Source: an uncultured Corynebacterium sp. | GTDB lineage: Bacteria; Actinomycetota; Actinomycetes; Mycobacteriales; Mycobacteriaceae | Length of the DNA: 47,184 nucleotides | Direction: 5' to 3' | Assembly: GCF_902489365.1 (NCBI RefSeq) | Contig: NZ_CABTZR010000009.1 | Span: 1-47,184 of the forward strand | Part shown: positions 16,306 to 22,492 of the stretch, one piece after another | Layout: each line of letters opens with the position of its first letter | How positions within the stretch are numbered: position 1 is the first letter of the stretch | Notes under the pieces: model-generated | What the model was told of the DNA's origin: nothing | The model's database searches: none | Seen by the model: the letters and a program-made list of their open reading frames with translations, nothing else | Position numbers and translations under genes: made by a program

Positions 16306-16805
16306 CTTTCGGCAGCCCGCAGTCCCCAGGAACACCACCGCTTGGCCCGTCCGCCGGGACCACGCCGGACTATCGCTTTGGACAGGTCAGCGATTCTGTT
16401 CGCCAGACCCGCCGCGCCGCCGATATGAAGGCGCAGTGGGCACCGTGGCCGCTGAAGGTCGCAGCGGTGCTGGAGGTCTTCATCACCAGTTACGCCGTAT
16501 ACAACATCTGCCGGCTCATCGCCTTTGAGAACAGCCCGGCGGCGGTAAGCCGCATGGATCAGCTCTCCACGGAGCTCGGTGTGCTGCTGGGCGTGCTGGT
16601 CCTTCTCGTGTGTGTCATCACGACCTACGTGCTGCATGCGCAGCAGCCCGCGCGGATTGCCTTGACCGCTATCAGCACCATCGTAGTGTTGCTCATTCCG
16701 GTGAGCTCGGTCATGCCCGCGTCGATCGCCTCCGCGGCAGTCATCGTTCTGCTGTGGTTGCCGGCGAACCGGCAGTGGTTTGGTGGGCAAGAACGACAGC
16801 GTTAG
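16302..16805 (+). CDS. Small 4-TM membrane protein, end of operon
   Basis: 167 residues. A Pro/Gly/Ser N-tail (about 1-45) is followed by four hydrophobic segments at about 49-72, 89-109, 116-134 and 137-155, and a short basic C-tail. The layout (disordered Pro-rich N-tail plus membrane core) repeats that of the first gene of the operon. Function unknown. Its ATG overlaps the GTPase stop as ATGA. A convergent gene ends 18 bases downstream, so the operon stops here. I see no convincing T-tailed terminator in the 18-base gap. Confidence 0.75.
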   Translation: MTFGSPQSPGTPPLGPSAGTTPDYRFGQVSDSVRQTRRAADMKAQWAPWPLKVAAVLEVFITSYAVYNICRLIAFENSPAAVSRMDQLSTELGVLLGVLVLLVCVITTYVLHAQQPARIALTAISTIVVLLIPVSSVMPASIASAAVIVLLWLPANRQWFGGQERQR

Positions 16806-16823
16806 GCCTTGTACGCGTTTGGC

Positions 16824-18134
16824 TTAGGCCTTCTTGCGCAGCTCCTCGAGCGCGCGGGAATTGCCCGCTGCGGCAAACAGATTAAACGCAAAGTGATACA
16901 TGTTGCGCGCGCGGTCTGCCGCGTTGGCGGAGGTGTAGCGATCCCCAAGAAGCTCGGCAACTTCCGCCATGGCGTTTTGCTCCGAAGGCGTCGTGGCCTG
17001 GGAAGCGGGGTGCTTCTCCAAGAAGTCGAGCAACACCTGGGTGGATTTGAACATATCCTGCGCCTGCGTGCGCAGGCTCTCGGAATACAGAACGGTCCAC
17101 TTGGCAGCAACGGGGAGGCTCTTGAGCTTCGTGGAGTCCACATAGCGTGAGGCCAGGATGTCGTAGGCCTCCTCCGGATCGCGGTGGCGCACATCGAGGG
17201 CCACGGTCTTGAGGAGAGCATGCAGCTCACCGTCGAGGTCGCCGCAACGTTGGTACTCGCGGGCAGCGGCGGCAAAGCAGGCCACGCGCTGCTCTAAATC
17301 TTCAGGGGAGTGTTGTGCGGCATCGCTGTAGAAGCGGGCCAGCATGGGCGCTGGGAGTTGCTGGTAATCCTCGTCGCTGCGTGCGTTGGAGAGGATGGTG
17401 AAGGACTGCGCAGCCACGCGCTCACAGTCGGCGGCAGAGTTAGATGCCCAGAGTGCGCCCACGGCCGATTCGAGGATGGCTTGAAGGATCGCGGCCATCG
17501 TGGCACCCGCTCCGTCGAATTTGCCGCCCGTCACAGCATCGTTGACAGCCACGAAGTCAGCCGCATGCGCCTTCGCATCGCCGTTCTTTGCGAAATCTAG
17601 AAGCTCCTGCAGGTCCGAGAGCGACGTCGTGCTGTCGGGGCTGATTGATGCATTCTCGCTAGCGGGGGCGGACTCGGAGAAATCCTTGTGGCTGGCCGCG
17701 GTGCGGGCTGCGGCGATCTCGCCCAGCGCGGTGTCGTCACCAGCCGCTGCTGCCTTGGCCGCAAACTTCTCTGCTTCTTCGGGGTTGTCGTTGTCCAACC
17801 ATGCGCGGGCCACACGGGTATAGCCGGTGGCCACGAGCGAGGGCTGCCCGGTTAACGCGCCAATCGAGGCAATGGTGAGGGAATCGTCGATGTTCTCGAT
17901 GGTGCCGGCGGCCACGCGAAGTGTCTCCCGCGCCTCCAGGTAGTGGGCCGCAGGGACGGCATCCTCTGCACAGCCTAGGAACGCGTCATCGGACAGCACG
18001 CGGTCGATCTGCTTGTCAATGTGGGCGGACTCAACGGTGGGAAGAGAAAGCCCCGGCGCCTGGGCGCGCGCATAGGCGAGCATGCGCTCGGCGTCGGCAG
18101 AATCAAGCAGGGGATACGTCGCGTCAGAAACCAT
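16824..18134 (-). CDS. Unknown Ala-rich alpha-helical protein
   Basis: 436 residues, no signal peptide, no membrane helix, no motif I recognise. Composition (Ala, Glu, Leu, with regularly spaced aromatic positions) and repeated helix-like blocks suggest a TPR-like solenoid. Blocks such as EEAEKFAAKAAAAGDD, YQRCGDLDGELHALLKTVA and ARNMYHFAFNLFAAAGN are examples. I chose ATG at 18134. A longer frame to 18194 would run over the start of the divergent gluQ gene. A -10-like TAGAAT lies exactly 7 nt before this ATG with no Shine-Dalgarno, so the message is probably leaderless. It faces the tubulin-like operon tail to tail. Whether it works with it is unknown. Confidence 0.75.
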   Translation of the reverse strand: MVSDATYPLLDSADAERMLAYARAQAPGLSLPTVESAHIDKQIDRVLSDDAFLGCAEDAVPAAHYLEARETLRVAAGTIENIDDSLTIASIGALTGQPSLVATGYTRVARAWLDNDNPEEAEKFAAKAAAAGDDTALGEIAAARTAASHKDFSESAPASENASISPDSTTSLSDLQELLDFAKNGDAKAHAADFVAVNDAVTGGKFDGAGATMAAILQAILESAVGALWASNSAADCERVAAQSFTILSNARSDEDYQQLPAPMLARFYSDAAQHSPEDLEQRVACFAAAAREYQRCGDLDGELHALLKTVALDVRHRDPEEAYDILASRYVDSTKLKSLPVAAKWTVLYSESLRTQAQDMFKSTQVLLDFLEKHPASQATTPSEQNAMAEVAELLGDRYTSANAADRARNMYHFAFNLFAAAGNSRALEELRKKA

Positions 18135-18141
18135 GGGGGCG

Positions 18142-18147
18142 ATTCTA
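18142..18147 (-). promoter_or_regulatory. -10 box TAGAAT, leaderless start of the 436-aa protein gene
   Basis: TAGAAT on the minus strand fits the corynebacterial TANNNT -10 box. A 7-nt spacer separates it from ATG at 18134, so transcription would begin at or next to the start codon. No Shine-Dalgarno is present. Confidence 0.55.
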
Positions 18148-18179
18148 ATGGAGGACTCCGACGCGCGCGGGCCTCCTCG

Positions 18180-18185
18180 TAGACT
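18180..18185 (+). promoter_or_regulatory. -10 box TAGACT, leaderless start of gluQ
   Basis: TAGACT followed by 7 nt and the ATG at 18193. It is a mirror image of the divergent promoter 33 bp away and the only candidate start signal, because no Shine-Dalgarno precedes gluQ. Confidence 0.55.
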
Positions 18186-18192
18186 GGTGGGC

Positions 18193-19134
18193 ATGGAATC
18201 TCTCAGCCCCGCCGGGCGCTACGCCCCGAGCCCGTCCGGCGATCTGCATGTGGGCAACCTCCGCACGGCGTTGCTGGCTTGGCTATACGCCCGAAGCAGT
18301 GGGCGCCGCTTCCTTGTGCGCGTGGAAGACATTGACACGCAGCGCTCCTCCCGGGAGTCGGCGCAGCGCCAGTTGGAGGACCTTGCCACGCTCGGCCTGG
18401 ACTGGGATGGGGAGGTCATCTACCAGCAGGATCGTTATGCGGCTTATGAGGCGGCGCTGGCGCAGCTTCCTACCTACGAGTGTTACTGCTCGCGCAAAGA
18501 CATCCAGGAAGCCTCCCGCGCCCCACATGCCATTCCGGGGCAGTACCCGGGAACGTGCCGCGCGCTTAGCGACGATGAACGGGCCGCCAAACGCGCCGAG
18601 CTCGCCGCCCAGAACCGCGTGCCCGCCATACGCCTGCGTGCCGACGTCTCCTCTTTCACCATTCATGACGCCCTGGCCGGTGAGTACACAGGCGAGGTCG
18701 ATGATTTCATCCTGCGCCGCGGCGGGCAGCCTCCGGCTGATCCGAATCAGGGTATGGACTGGGCCTATAACCTGGCGGTTGTCGTCGACGATGCCTTCCA
18801 GGGCGTGGATCAGGTAGTCCGCGGGGATGACTTGTTGTCTTCCGCCCCGCGCCAGGCATACCTCGCACACAAGCTGGGCTATCCGGAGCCGGAGTTTGTC
18901 CACGTTCCGCTCGTGCTCAACTCGAATAACGTCCGTCTGTCGAAGCGCGATGGGGCAGTGACTCTCCGCCAGTTACTCGCGGAGCCAGGGCGGGAGATGG
19001 GCGATGTGATTCGCCTACTCGCGCGTTCGCTGGGCTATGACGCCGAGGGGATTAGCACCGCCGCGGACCTCCTCGAACGCTTTATCCCCGATAAGCTTTC
19101 ACGGAAGCCCTTTGTCTGGGATGGAACGGTGTAG
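18193..19134 (+). CDS. gluQ: Glutamyl-Q tRNA(Asp) synthetase
   Basis: 313 residues. GluQRS enzymes activate glutamate and attach it to queuosine in the anticodon of tRNA-Asp. They are truncated glutamyl-tRNA synthetases without the anticodon-binding domain. The sequence shows the class I signature APSPSGDLHVGN (HIGH equivalent), the RVEDIDTQR motif, a zinc-type cluster CYCS with a later TCR, and RLSKRDGA (KMSKR equivalent) near residues 250-257. The length fits GluQRS, not full GltX (about 490 residues). The start is set by the leaderless promoter. The following small gene begins 11 bases after the stop. Confidence 0.92.
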   Translation: MESLSPAGRYAPSPSGDLHVGNLRTALLAWLYARSSGRRFLVRVEDIDTQRSSRESAQRQLEDLATLGLDWDGEVIYQQDRYAAYEAALAQLPTYECYCSRKDIQEASRAPHAIPGQYPGTCRALSDDERAAKRAELAAQNRVPAIRLRADVSSFTIHDALAGEYTGEVDDFILRRGGQPPADPNQGMDWAYNLAVVVDDAFQGVDQVVRGDDLLSSAPRQAYLAHKLGYPEPEFVHVPLVLNSNNVRLSKRDGAVTLRQLLAEPGREMGDVIRLLARSLGYDAEGISTAADLLERFIPDKLSRKPFVWDGTV

Positions 19135-19145
19135 ATCGGAGCAGC

Positions 19146-19481
19146 ATGGAAGCTTTTGAGTATGCCCAGCTGGAAGACGGCCTGGACTACCTCTATGACT
19201 TCTTCGAAGAGGATCTAGAAGAGCGCGTGCGCGCCGGGCGCAGGCTGCTGCCGGCGGGCATGGAGGACATCCTGGGGGACAGCACGCTGGATGACTACGT
19301 GTGGCTGTGGATCAAAGAACCGGGCCCCAACGGGTTCCGCCAGTACCTGCGCGATGGCGGCTATGACGAGGCCGAGGTGGACGAGGCCTTCCTGCTTGCC
19401 CGCACCGAGTGGGGCATGAACACCCCGCCACACGTGGAGTGGCTCAAGGAAGATGGCGTGGAGGCACCCGAGTTCGAGTAG
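19146..19481 (+). CDS. Small acidic conserved-type protein, unknown function
   Basis: 111 residues, rich in Asp, Glu, Tyr and Trp, predicted soluble and helical. It includes LDYLYDFFEEDLEERV and DDYVWLWIKEPGPNGF. No known motif was recognised. A GGAG (19138-19141) lies 4 nt before the ATG, and the gene follows gluQ by 11 bases, so the two are probably co-transcribed. Codon use is high in third-position G/C, like the chromosomal backbone and unlike the AT-richer gene that follows. Confidence 0.7.
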   Translation: MEAFEYAQLEDGLDYLYDFFEEDLEERVRAGRRLLPAGMEDILGDSTLDDYVWLWIKEPGPNGFRQYLRDGGYDEAEVDEAFLLARTEWGMNTPPHVEWLKEDGVEAPEFE

Positions 19482-19532
19482 GGGTGTGCAGCTGTGAGCG
19501 TTCGATGGGGTGCCCAGCTCGAGTGCCCAGCC

Positions 19533-19637
19533 GCAAAGGAACCAAAGTACTGACACCTTATGCAAAGATTCGCATGCAATCACTAGGGGTTTTCGGATCG
19601 ATCCCCGCAAATGGTGCCTTTACTTTGGTTCCTTTGC
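19533..19637. repeat. Perfect 17-bp inverted repeat with 71-bp loop
   Basis: Arms GCAAAGGAACCAAAGTA (19533-19549) and its exact reverse complement (19621-19637). The 105-bp unit carries no open frame and lies at the left edge of the AT-richer stretch. It looks like a small non-autonomous element or the remnant ends of a mobile element. No clear target duplication flanks it. Confidence 0.7.
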
Positions 19638-19703
19638 TTGAAGGCTTCACGTCATCGCATGAAGAATCCAATAGCCTCGATTTCTAAAACCGCACACGTG
19701 CAA

Positions 19704-19713
19704 AGGGGATTTG
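19704..19713. repeat. 10-bp direct repeat shared with the tRNA-Ser T-arm
   Basis: AGGGGATTTG occurs here and again inside the tRNA-Ser gene at 20203-20212, so the copies bracket the VOC gene exactly. This is what a short attachment-site duplication would look like. A chance match of this length over these spans is possible at the few-percent level. Confidence 0.25.
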
Positions 19714-19761
19714 GAATAATCGCAACAAATCTTTGGTCCAGCGAGAAAGGTTATGCCAATC

Positions 19762-20127
19762 ATGCGATTTGATCATTTGACACTCTTGACCCGCAATATC
19801 GAAGCCTCATGGGAGTTTTACCATCAACTTCCAAACTCCGAAGTAAAGCCGTTGTCTGCTGAAGAAGGATATTTTGAAGTGTCGTTTGATGACAGCGTAA
19901 TTGGCGTATTCGATTCTTCAGTTTTTGCTTCAGCCACTAACACGAGTCCGGCAACCCCCGGCGGAGCCGTAATCCAATTCTCTGTCGAGGACGTCGACGA
20001 GTACTGGAGCCAACTTCCAGATTCCTATCGTGAGGCTTCTGCCTCACCCAAGAAAATGCCATGGGGTTCTTATTCCGCCTACATTTCGGATCCAGACGGA
20101 AACATTCTGGAGTTCTATACGTGGTGA
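19762..20127 (+). CDS. VOC (glyoxalase/bleomycin-resistance fold) family protein
   Basis: 121 residues. One VOC domain: an N-terminal MRFDHLTLLTRNIEASWEFY (beta strand, metal-type His, helix) and a C-terminal YISDPDGNILEFYTW block that is the typical second half of the fold. VOC proteins are metal-dependent lyases, dioxygenases or drug-binding proteins, and the substrate cannot be read here. GAAAGG (19745-19750) is 11 nt from ATG 19762 but only 2 nt from an in-frame ATG at 19753, so I prefer the later start. Third positions are clearly AT-richer than in the genes on either side. The gene sits between an inverted repeat and a tRNA gene, so recent transfer is likely. Confidence 0.8.
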   Translation: MRFDHLTLLTRNIEASWEFYHQLPNSEVKPLSAEEGYFEVSFDDSVIGVFDSSVFASATNTSPATPGGAVIQFSVEDVDEYWSQLPDSYREASASPKKMPWGSYSAYISDPDGNILEFYTW

Positions 20128-20153
20128 AATCGGCCCCACCTGTGCATAAAGAA

Positions 20154-20187
20154 GAAGTCCCCCGGATGATGACATCCGGGGGACTTC
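20154..20187 (-). terminator. Terminator of tRNA-Ser
   Basis: 15-bp perfect stem (20154-20168 with 20173-20187) with a 4-nt loop. On the minus strand it is followed by a T-rich TTCTTCTTTA. It starts 5 bases past the tRNA 3' end and may also stop transcription from the convergent VOC gene. Confidence 0.85.
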
Positions 20188-20191
20188 CCAA

Positions 20192-20280
20192 TGGCGGAGG
20201 ATAGGGGATTTGAACCCCTGAGGGATGTGACTCCCGCACGCGTTCCAGGCGTGTGACATAGGCCGCTAGTCGAATCCTCC
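20192..20280 (-). tRNA. tRNA-Ser (anticodon GGA)
   Basis: On the minus strand the acceptor stem GGAGGAT pairs with ATCCTCC, followed by G and an encoded CCA. The anticodon stem CACGC/GCGTG encloses CTGGAAC, giving anticodon GGA (reads UCC and UCU). A long variable arm (GCGGGAGTCACATCCCTC region) is the class II feature of tRNA-Ser, and the T-arm GGGGTTCAAATCCCC is canonical. Length is 89 with CCA. Confidence 0.95.
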
Positions 20281-20288
20281 GCTGGAAA

Positions 20289-20316
20289 ACATTACATGAG
20301 CCCTCTAATGAAGCAA
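20289..20316 (-). promoter_or_regulatory. Promoter of tRNA-Ser
   Basis: Minus strand: -35 TTGCTT (20316-20311), 16-nt spacer, -10 TAATGT (20294-20289), then 8 nt to the tRNA 5' end. Confidence 0.5.
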
Positions 20317-20412
20317 AATCGCCAGGTCAGGGCGAAAAACTTAAGAATTTAGTGGCTTGAGGTGGGGAGTGCGCGTGGAAACGGAGTGGGAGCTGGGTGG
20401 TGGGGGAGCGGT

Positions 20413-20442
20413 TTGGCGTCGACACGCAAGGCGCGCTAGGCT
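20413..20442 (+). promoter_or_regulatory. Promoter of 4.5S RNA gene
   Basis: -35 TTGGCG (20413-20418), 18-nt spacer, -10 TAGGCT (20437-20442). The predicted transcription start near 20449-20451 coincides with the first base of the terminal stem of the RNA. Confidence 0.55.
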
Positions 20443-20448
20443 AGACCG

Positions 20449-20543
20449 CAGGATTCCGCGTGGCGTCCATCCTCTGAACTCCCCCAGGGCAGGAATGCAG
20501 CAAGGGTCAGGAGGCTCTGGCGGGTGCGCGGGGTCCCCTTTTT
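20449..20543 (+). ncRNA. ffs: 4.5S / small SRP RNA
   Basis: The apical part carries the conserved CTGAACTCCCCCAGGGCAGG and GAATGCAGCAAGGGTCAG blocks, the SRP RNA domain IV that binds Ffh. The ends pair: GGATTCCGCG (20451-20460) with CGCGGGGTCC (20527-20536), 10 bp with two G-U pairs, forming the long hairpin of bacterial small SRP RNA. A run of five T (20539-20543) follows directly, so the hairpin also terminates transcription. The position upstream of aspT/dnaX agrees with other actinobacteria. Confidence 0.88.
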
Positions 20544-20580
20544 GTATGTATGCCATCACACGGGGGATGTGACGGGGCGT

Positions 20581-20586
20581 TAGTAT
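20581..20586 (+). promoter_or_regulatory. -10 box of aspT
   Basis: TAGTAT is a TANNNT -10 box about 40 nt before the aspT ATG, giving a short leader that contains the Shine-Dalgarno GGAAGGA (20614-20620). No clear -35 was found. Confidence 0.4.
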
Positions 20587-20626
20587 GGTTGCCATATGCC
20601 CGCACTACGTCCCGGAAGGAAGACGG

Positions 20627-21898
20627 ATGTCTCTTCTTAATCTTGAAAAGTCCGAGCTTGATGAGCTTGCCGCGCAGGTGCGCAAGGACTATGAGGCCCT
20701 CAAGGCTGAGGGGTTGGATCTTGACTTGACCCGCGGTAAGCCGTCCAAGGCCCAGCTTGATCTGTCCAATGATCTGCTCGTCCTGCCGGGCCGCGGTCAC
20801 TACACCGATGCCGCCGGCAATGACCTGCGCAACTACGGCAACCAGAAGGGCATCAAGGAGCTGCGTGATCTGTGGGGCAAGCTCACCAACATGGATCCGG
20901 AGCTCCTCGTCGCGGCGGATTCTTCCTCCCTCAACATCATGTATGACCTCATCCTGTGGGCCTACACCTTTGGCACCAACAGCTCTGAGAAGCCGTGGTC
21001 CAAGGAAGGGACCATCAAGTGGCTCTGCCCCACCCCGGGTTATGACCGCCACTTTGCCATCACGGAGTCCTTCGGGTTCGAGCTGGTTACGGTACCGATG
21101 GAAGAAGATGGCCCGGACATCGAAGCAGTGGAGGAACTGGCCAAGGACCCGCAGGTTAAGGGCATGTGGGTCGTGCCGATGTTCTCCAACCCTTCGGGCG
21201 CTGTCATTTCGGAAGAGAAGACCCGCCGCCTTGCAGCGATGGAGACCGGCGCACCGGACTTCCGCATCGTGTGGGATAACGCTTATGCCGTGCACACGCT
21301 GACCGAGGACTTCCCGGAGGTTCTGCCGATTCTGGAGATCGCGGAACAGGAAGGAAACCCGGACCGCTTCTGGGCTATGTCTTCGTCGTCGAAGATCACC
21401 TTCGCCGGTTCCGGTGTGAGCTTCTTCGGCTCCTCCGAAGACAACCTCGAGTGGTACTTGGAGCACGCCGGTATCCGCGGCATTGGCCCGAACAAGATCA
21501 ACCAGCTTGCGCACTACGAGTTCTTCGGTTCGGCCGAGGGCGTGCGAGCAATCATGCGCCGCCACGCTGCGCTGCTGGCGCCGAAGTTCGAGGCGGTTCT
21601 TCGCATCCTGGATAAGAACCTCACCCACCATGAGATCGCGGACTGGACCCACCCCAAGGGCGGTTACTTCATCTCCCTCAACGTGATGGACGGCACCGCG
21701 ACCCGCGTGTGGGAGCTGGCCCGTGACGCCGGTATTCTCCTGACCCAGGCTGGCTCTGCCTTCCCGTACGGTGAGGACGCCAAGGACCACAACATTCGCC
21801 TGGCGCCATCCCTGCCGCCGCAGGAAGAAGTCGAGGCAGCGATGGATGGCGTGGCCACCTGTGTGCTGCTCGCCGCACTAGAGAAGCTGGGGGCATAA
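20627..21898 (+). CDS. aspT: Aspartate aminotransferase (class I, AspT type)
   Basis: 423 residues. PLP-dependent transfer of the amino group between glutamate/2-oxoglutarate and aspartate/oxaloacetate, supplying aspartate for the lysine/threonine/methionine pathway encoded farther along (lysC, asd). The sequence follows the C. glutamicum AspT subgroup: LDLTRGKPS near residue 26, NYGNQKGI, SSLNIMYD, PGYDRHFAI, the WDNAYAVHTL block, and the PLP lysine K256 in SSSSKITFAG. I start at ATG 20627 because GGAAGGA lies 6 nt upstream. An in-frame ATG at 20585 has no such site and overlaps the -10 box. The next gene begins 4 bases after the stop. Confidence 0.93.
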   Translation: MSLLNLEKSELDELAAQVRKDYEALKAEGLDLDLTRGKPSKAQLDLSNDLLVLPGRGHYTDAAGNDLRNYGNQKGIKELRDLWGKLTNMDPELLVAADSSSLNIMYDLILWAYTFGTNSSEKPWSKEGTIKWLCPTPGYDRHFAITESFGFELVTVPMEEDGPDIEAVEELAKDPQVKGMWVVPMFSNPSGAVISEEKTRRLAAMETGAPDFRIVWDNAYAVHTLTEDFPEVLPILEIAEQEGNPDRFWAMSSSSKITFAGSGVSFFGSSEDNLEWYLEHAGIRGIGPNKINQLAHYEFFGSAEGVRAIMRRHAALLAPKFEAVLRILDKNLTHHEIADWTHPKGGYFISLNVMDGTATRVWELARDAGILLTQAGSAFPYGEDAKDHNIRLAPSLPPQEEVEAAMDGVATCVLLAALEKLGA

Positions 21899-21902
21899 GG
21901 CA

Positions 21903-22460
21903 ATCAACTCCGACGAGACGGCCTACTGGCTCGACCAGATCATCCCGGCTGACCTCGAGTTCAGAAACGTCGAGGGGCAGCGTTTGGGCTTAGCCTCGCT
22001 GGAGGGTAAGCAGTCCCTCGCGGTTACGTGTGGCTTCGCTGATGTCGATACCGGGCTGGCGCATGCCGAGCAGGGGATTGATGTGCGCTGCGAGCTGCTT
22101 ACCGTTGCACGCACCGGCCAACCGGAGGTTGCCGCTGCGGTGAGCGCTGCGGCAGCGTTGCTCACGGAAGCCGCAGGCTTATTGCCCGCGCAACCGGGCC
22201 TGCTCTTGCCCAAGCTCTTTGCCGAAGACGATGAGCGCTTCGCCCACTTGAACGTGCGCCACGGCATGCTCATTGCCCCGTACCTGTGGGGCGGCCAGAC
22301 CCCGCAGGTGGCGGAGGAGGGCCGCCTAACGCTGGTGTGCCAGTTGCTCATGCTGAGCGACGCCGAGTATGCCTATGCCGTCGAGGAAGGCGTGCCGGCG
22401 CTGCAACAAGCGGTGGCTGAACAAGGCATCGATCTGTTGGATTGGCAGCGCTCGGAGTGA
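21903..22460 (+). CDS. SUFU (suppressor of fused)-domain protein with apparent ATC start
   Basis: About 185 residues. The middle and end fit the bacterial suppressor-of-fused domain: TCGFADVDTGLAHAEQGI, RCELLTVAR, and the closing LLMLSDAEYAYAVEEG with GIDLLDWQR. These domains act as protein-interaction or immunity-like modules in bacteria; the role here is unknown. No ATG, GTG, TTG or CTG exists in frame between the upstream stop (21879) and a TTG at 21984. Yet nearly every codon from 21906 to 21983 ends in G or C, as in real genes here. I therefore place the start at ATC 21903, 9 nt after GGGGG in the end of aspT. The alternative is TTG 21984, which has GAGGGG 6 nt upstream but would cut 27 residues. 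Confidence 0.7.
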   Translation: MNSDETAYWLDQIIPADLEFRNVEGQRLGLASLEGKQSLAVTCGFADVDTGLAHAEQGIDVRCELLTVARTGQPEVAAAVSAAAALLTEAAGLLPAQPGLLLPKLFAEDDERFAHLNVRHGMLIAPYLWGGQTPQVAEEGRLTLVCQLLMLSDAEYAYAVEEGVPALQQAVAEQGIDLLDWQRSE

Positions 22461-22478
22461 CGTGTCGGGATGAAACGC

Positions 22479-22484
22479 TACACT
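22479..22484 (+). promoter_or_regulatory. -10 box TACACT, leaderless start of dnaX
   Basis: TACACT lies 8 nt before the GTG start of dnaX. The intervening GACTAACC has no Shine-Dalgarno character, so a leaderless transcript is likely. Confidence 0.5.
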
Positions 22485-22492
22485 GACTAACC

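Noticed and set aside
16803..16832. Repeated TTAGGCCTT between the convergent genes as a bidirectional terminator
   Set aside because: Only a 6-bp self-complementary word repeated twice, no T-run on either strand.
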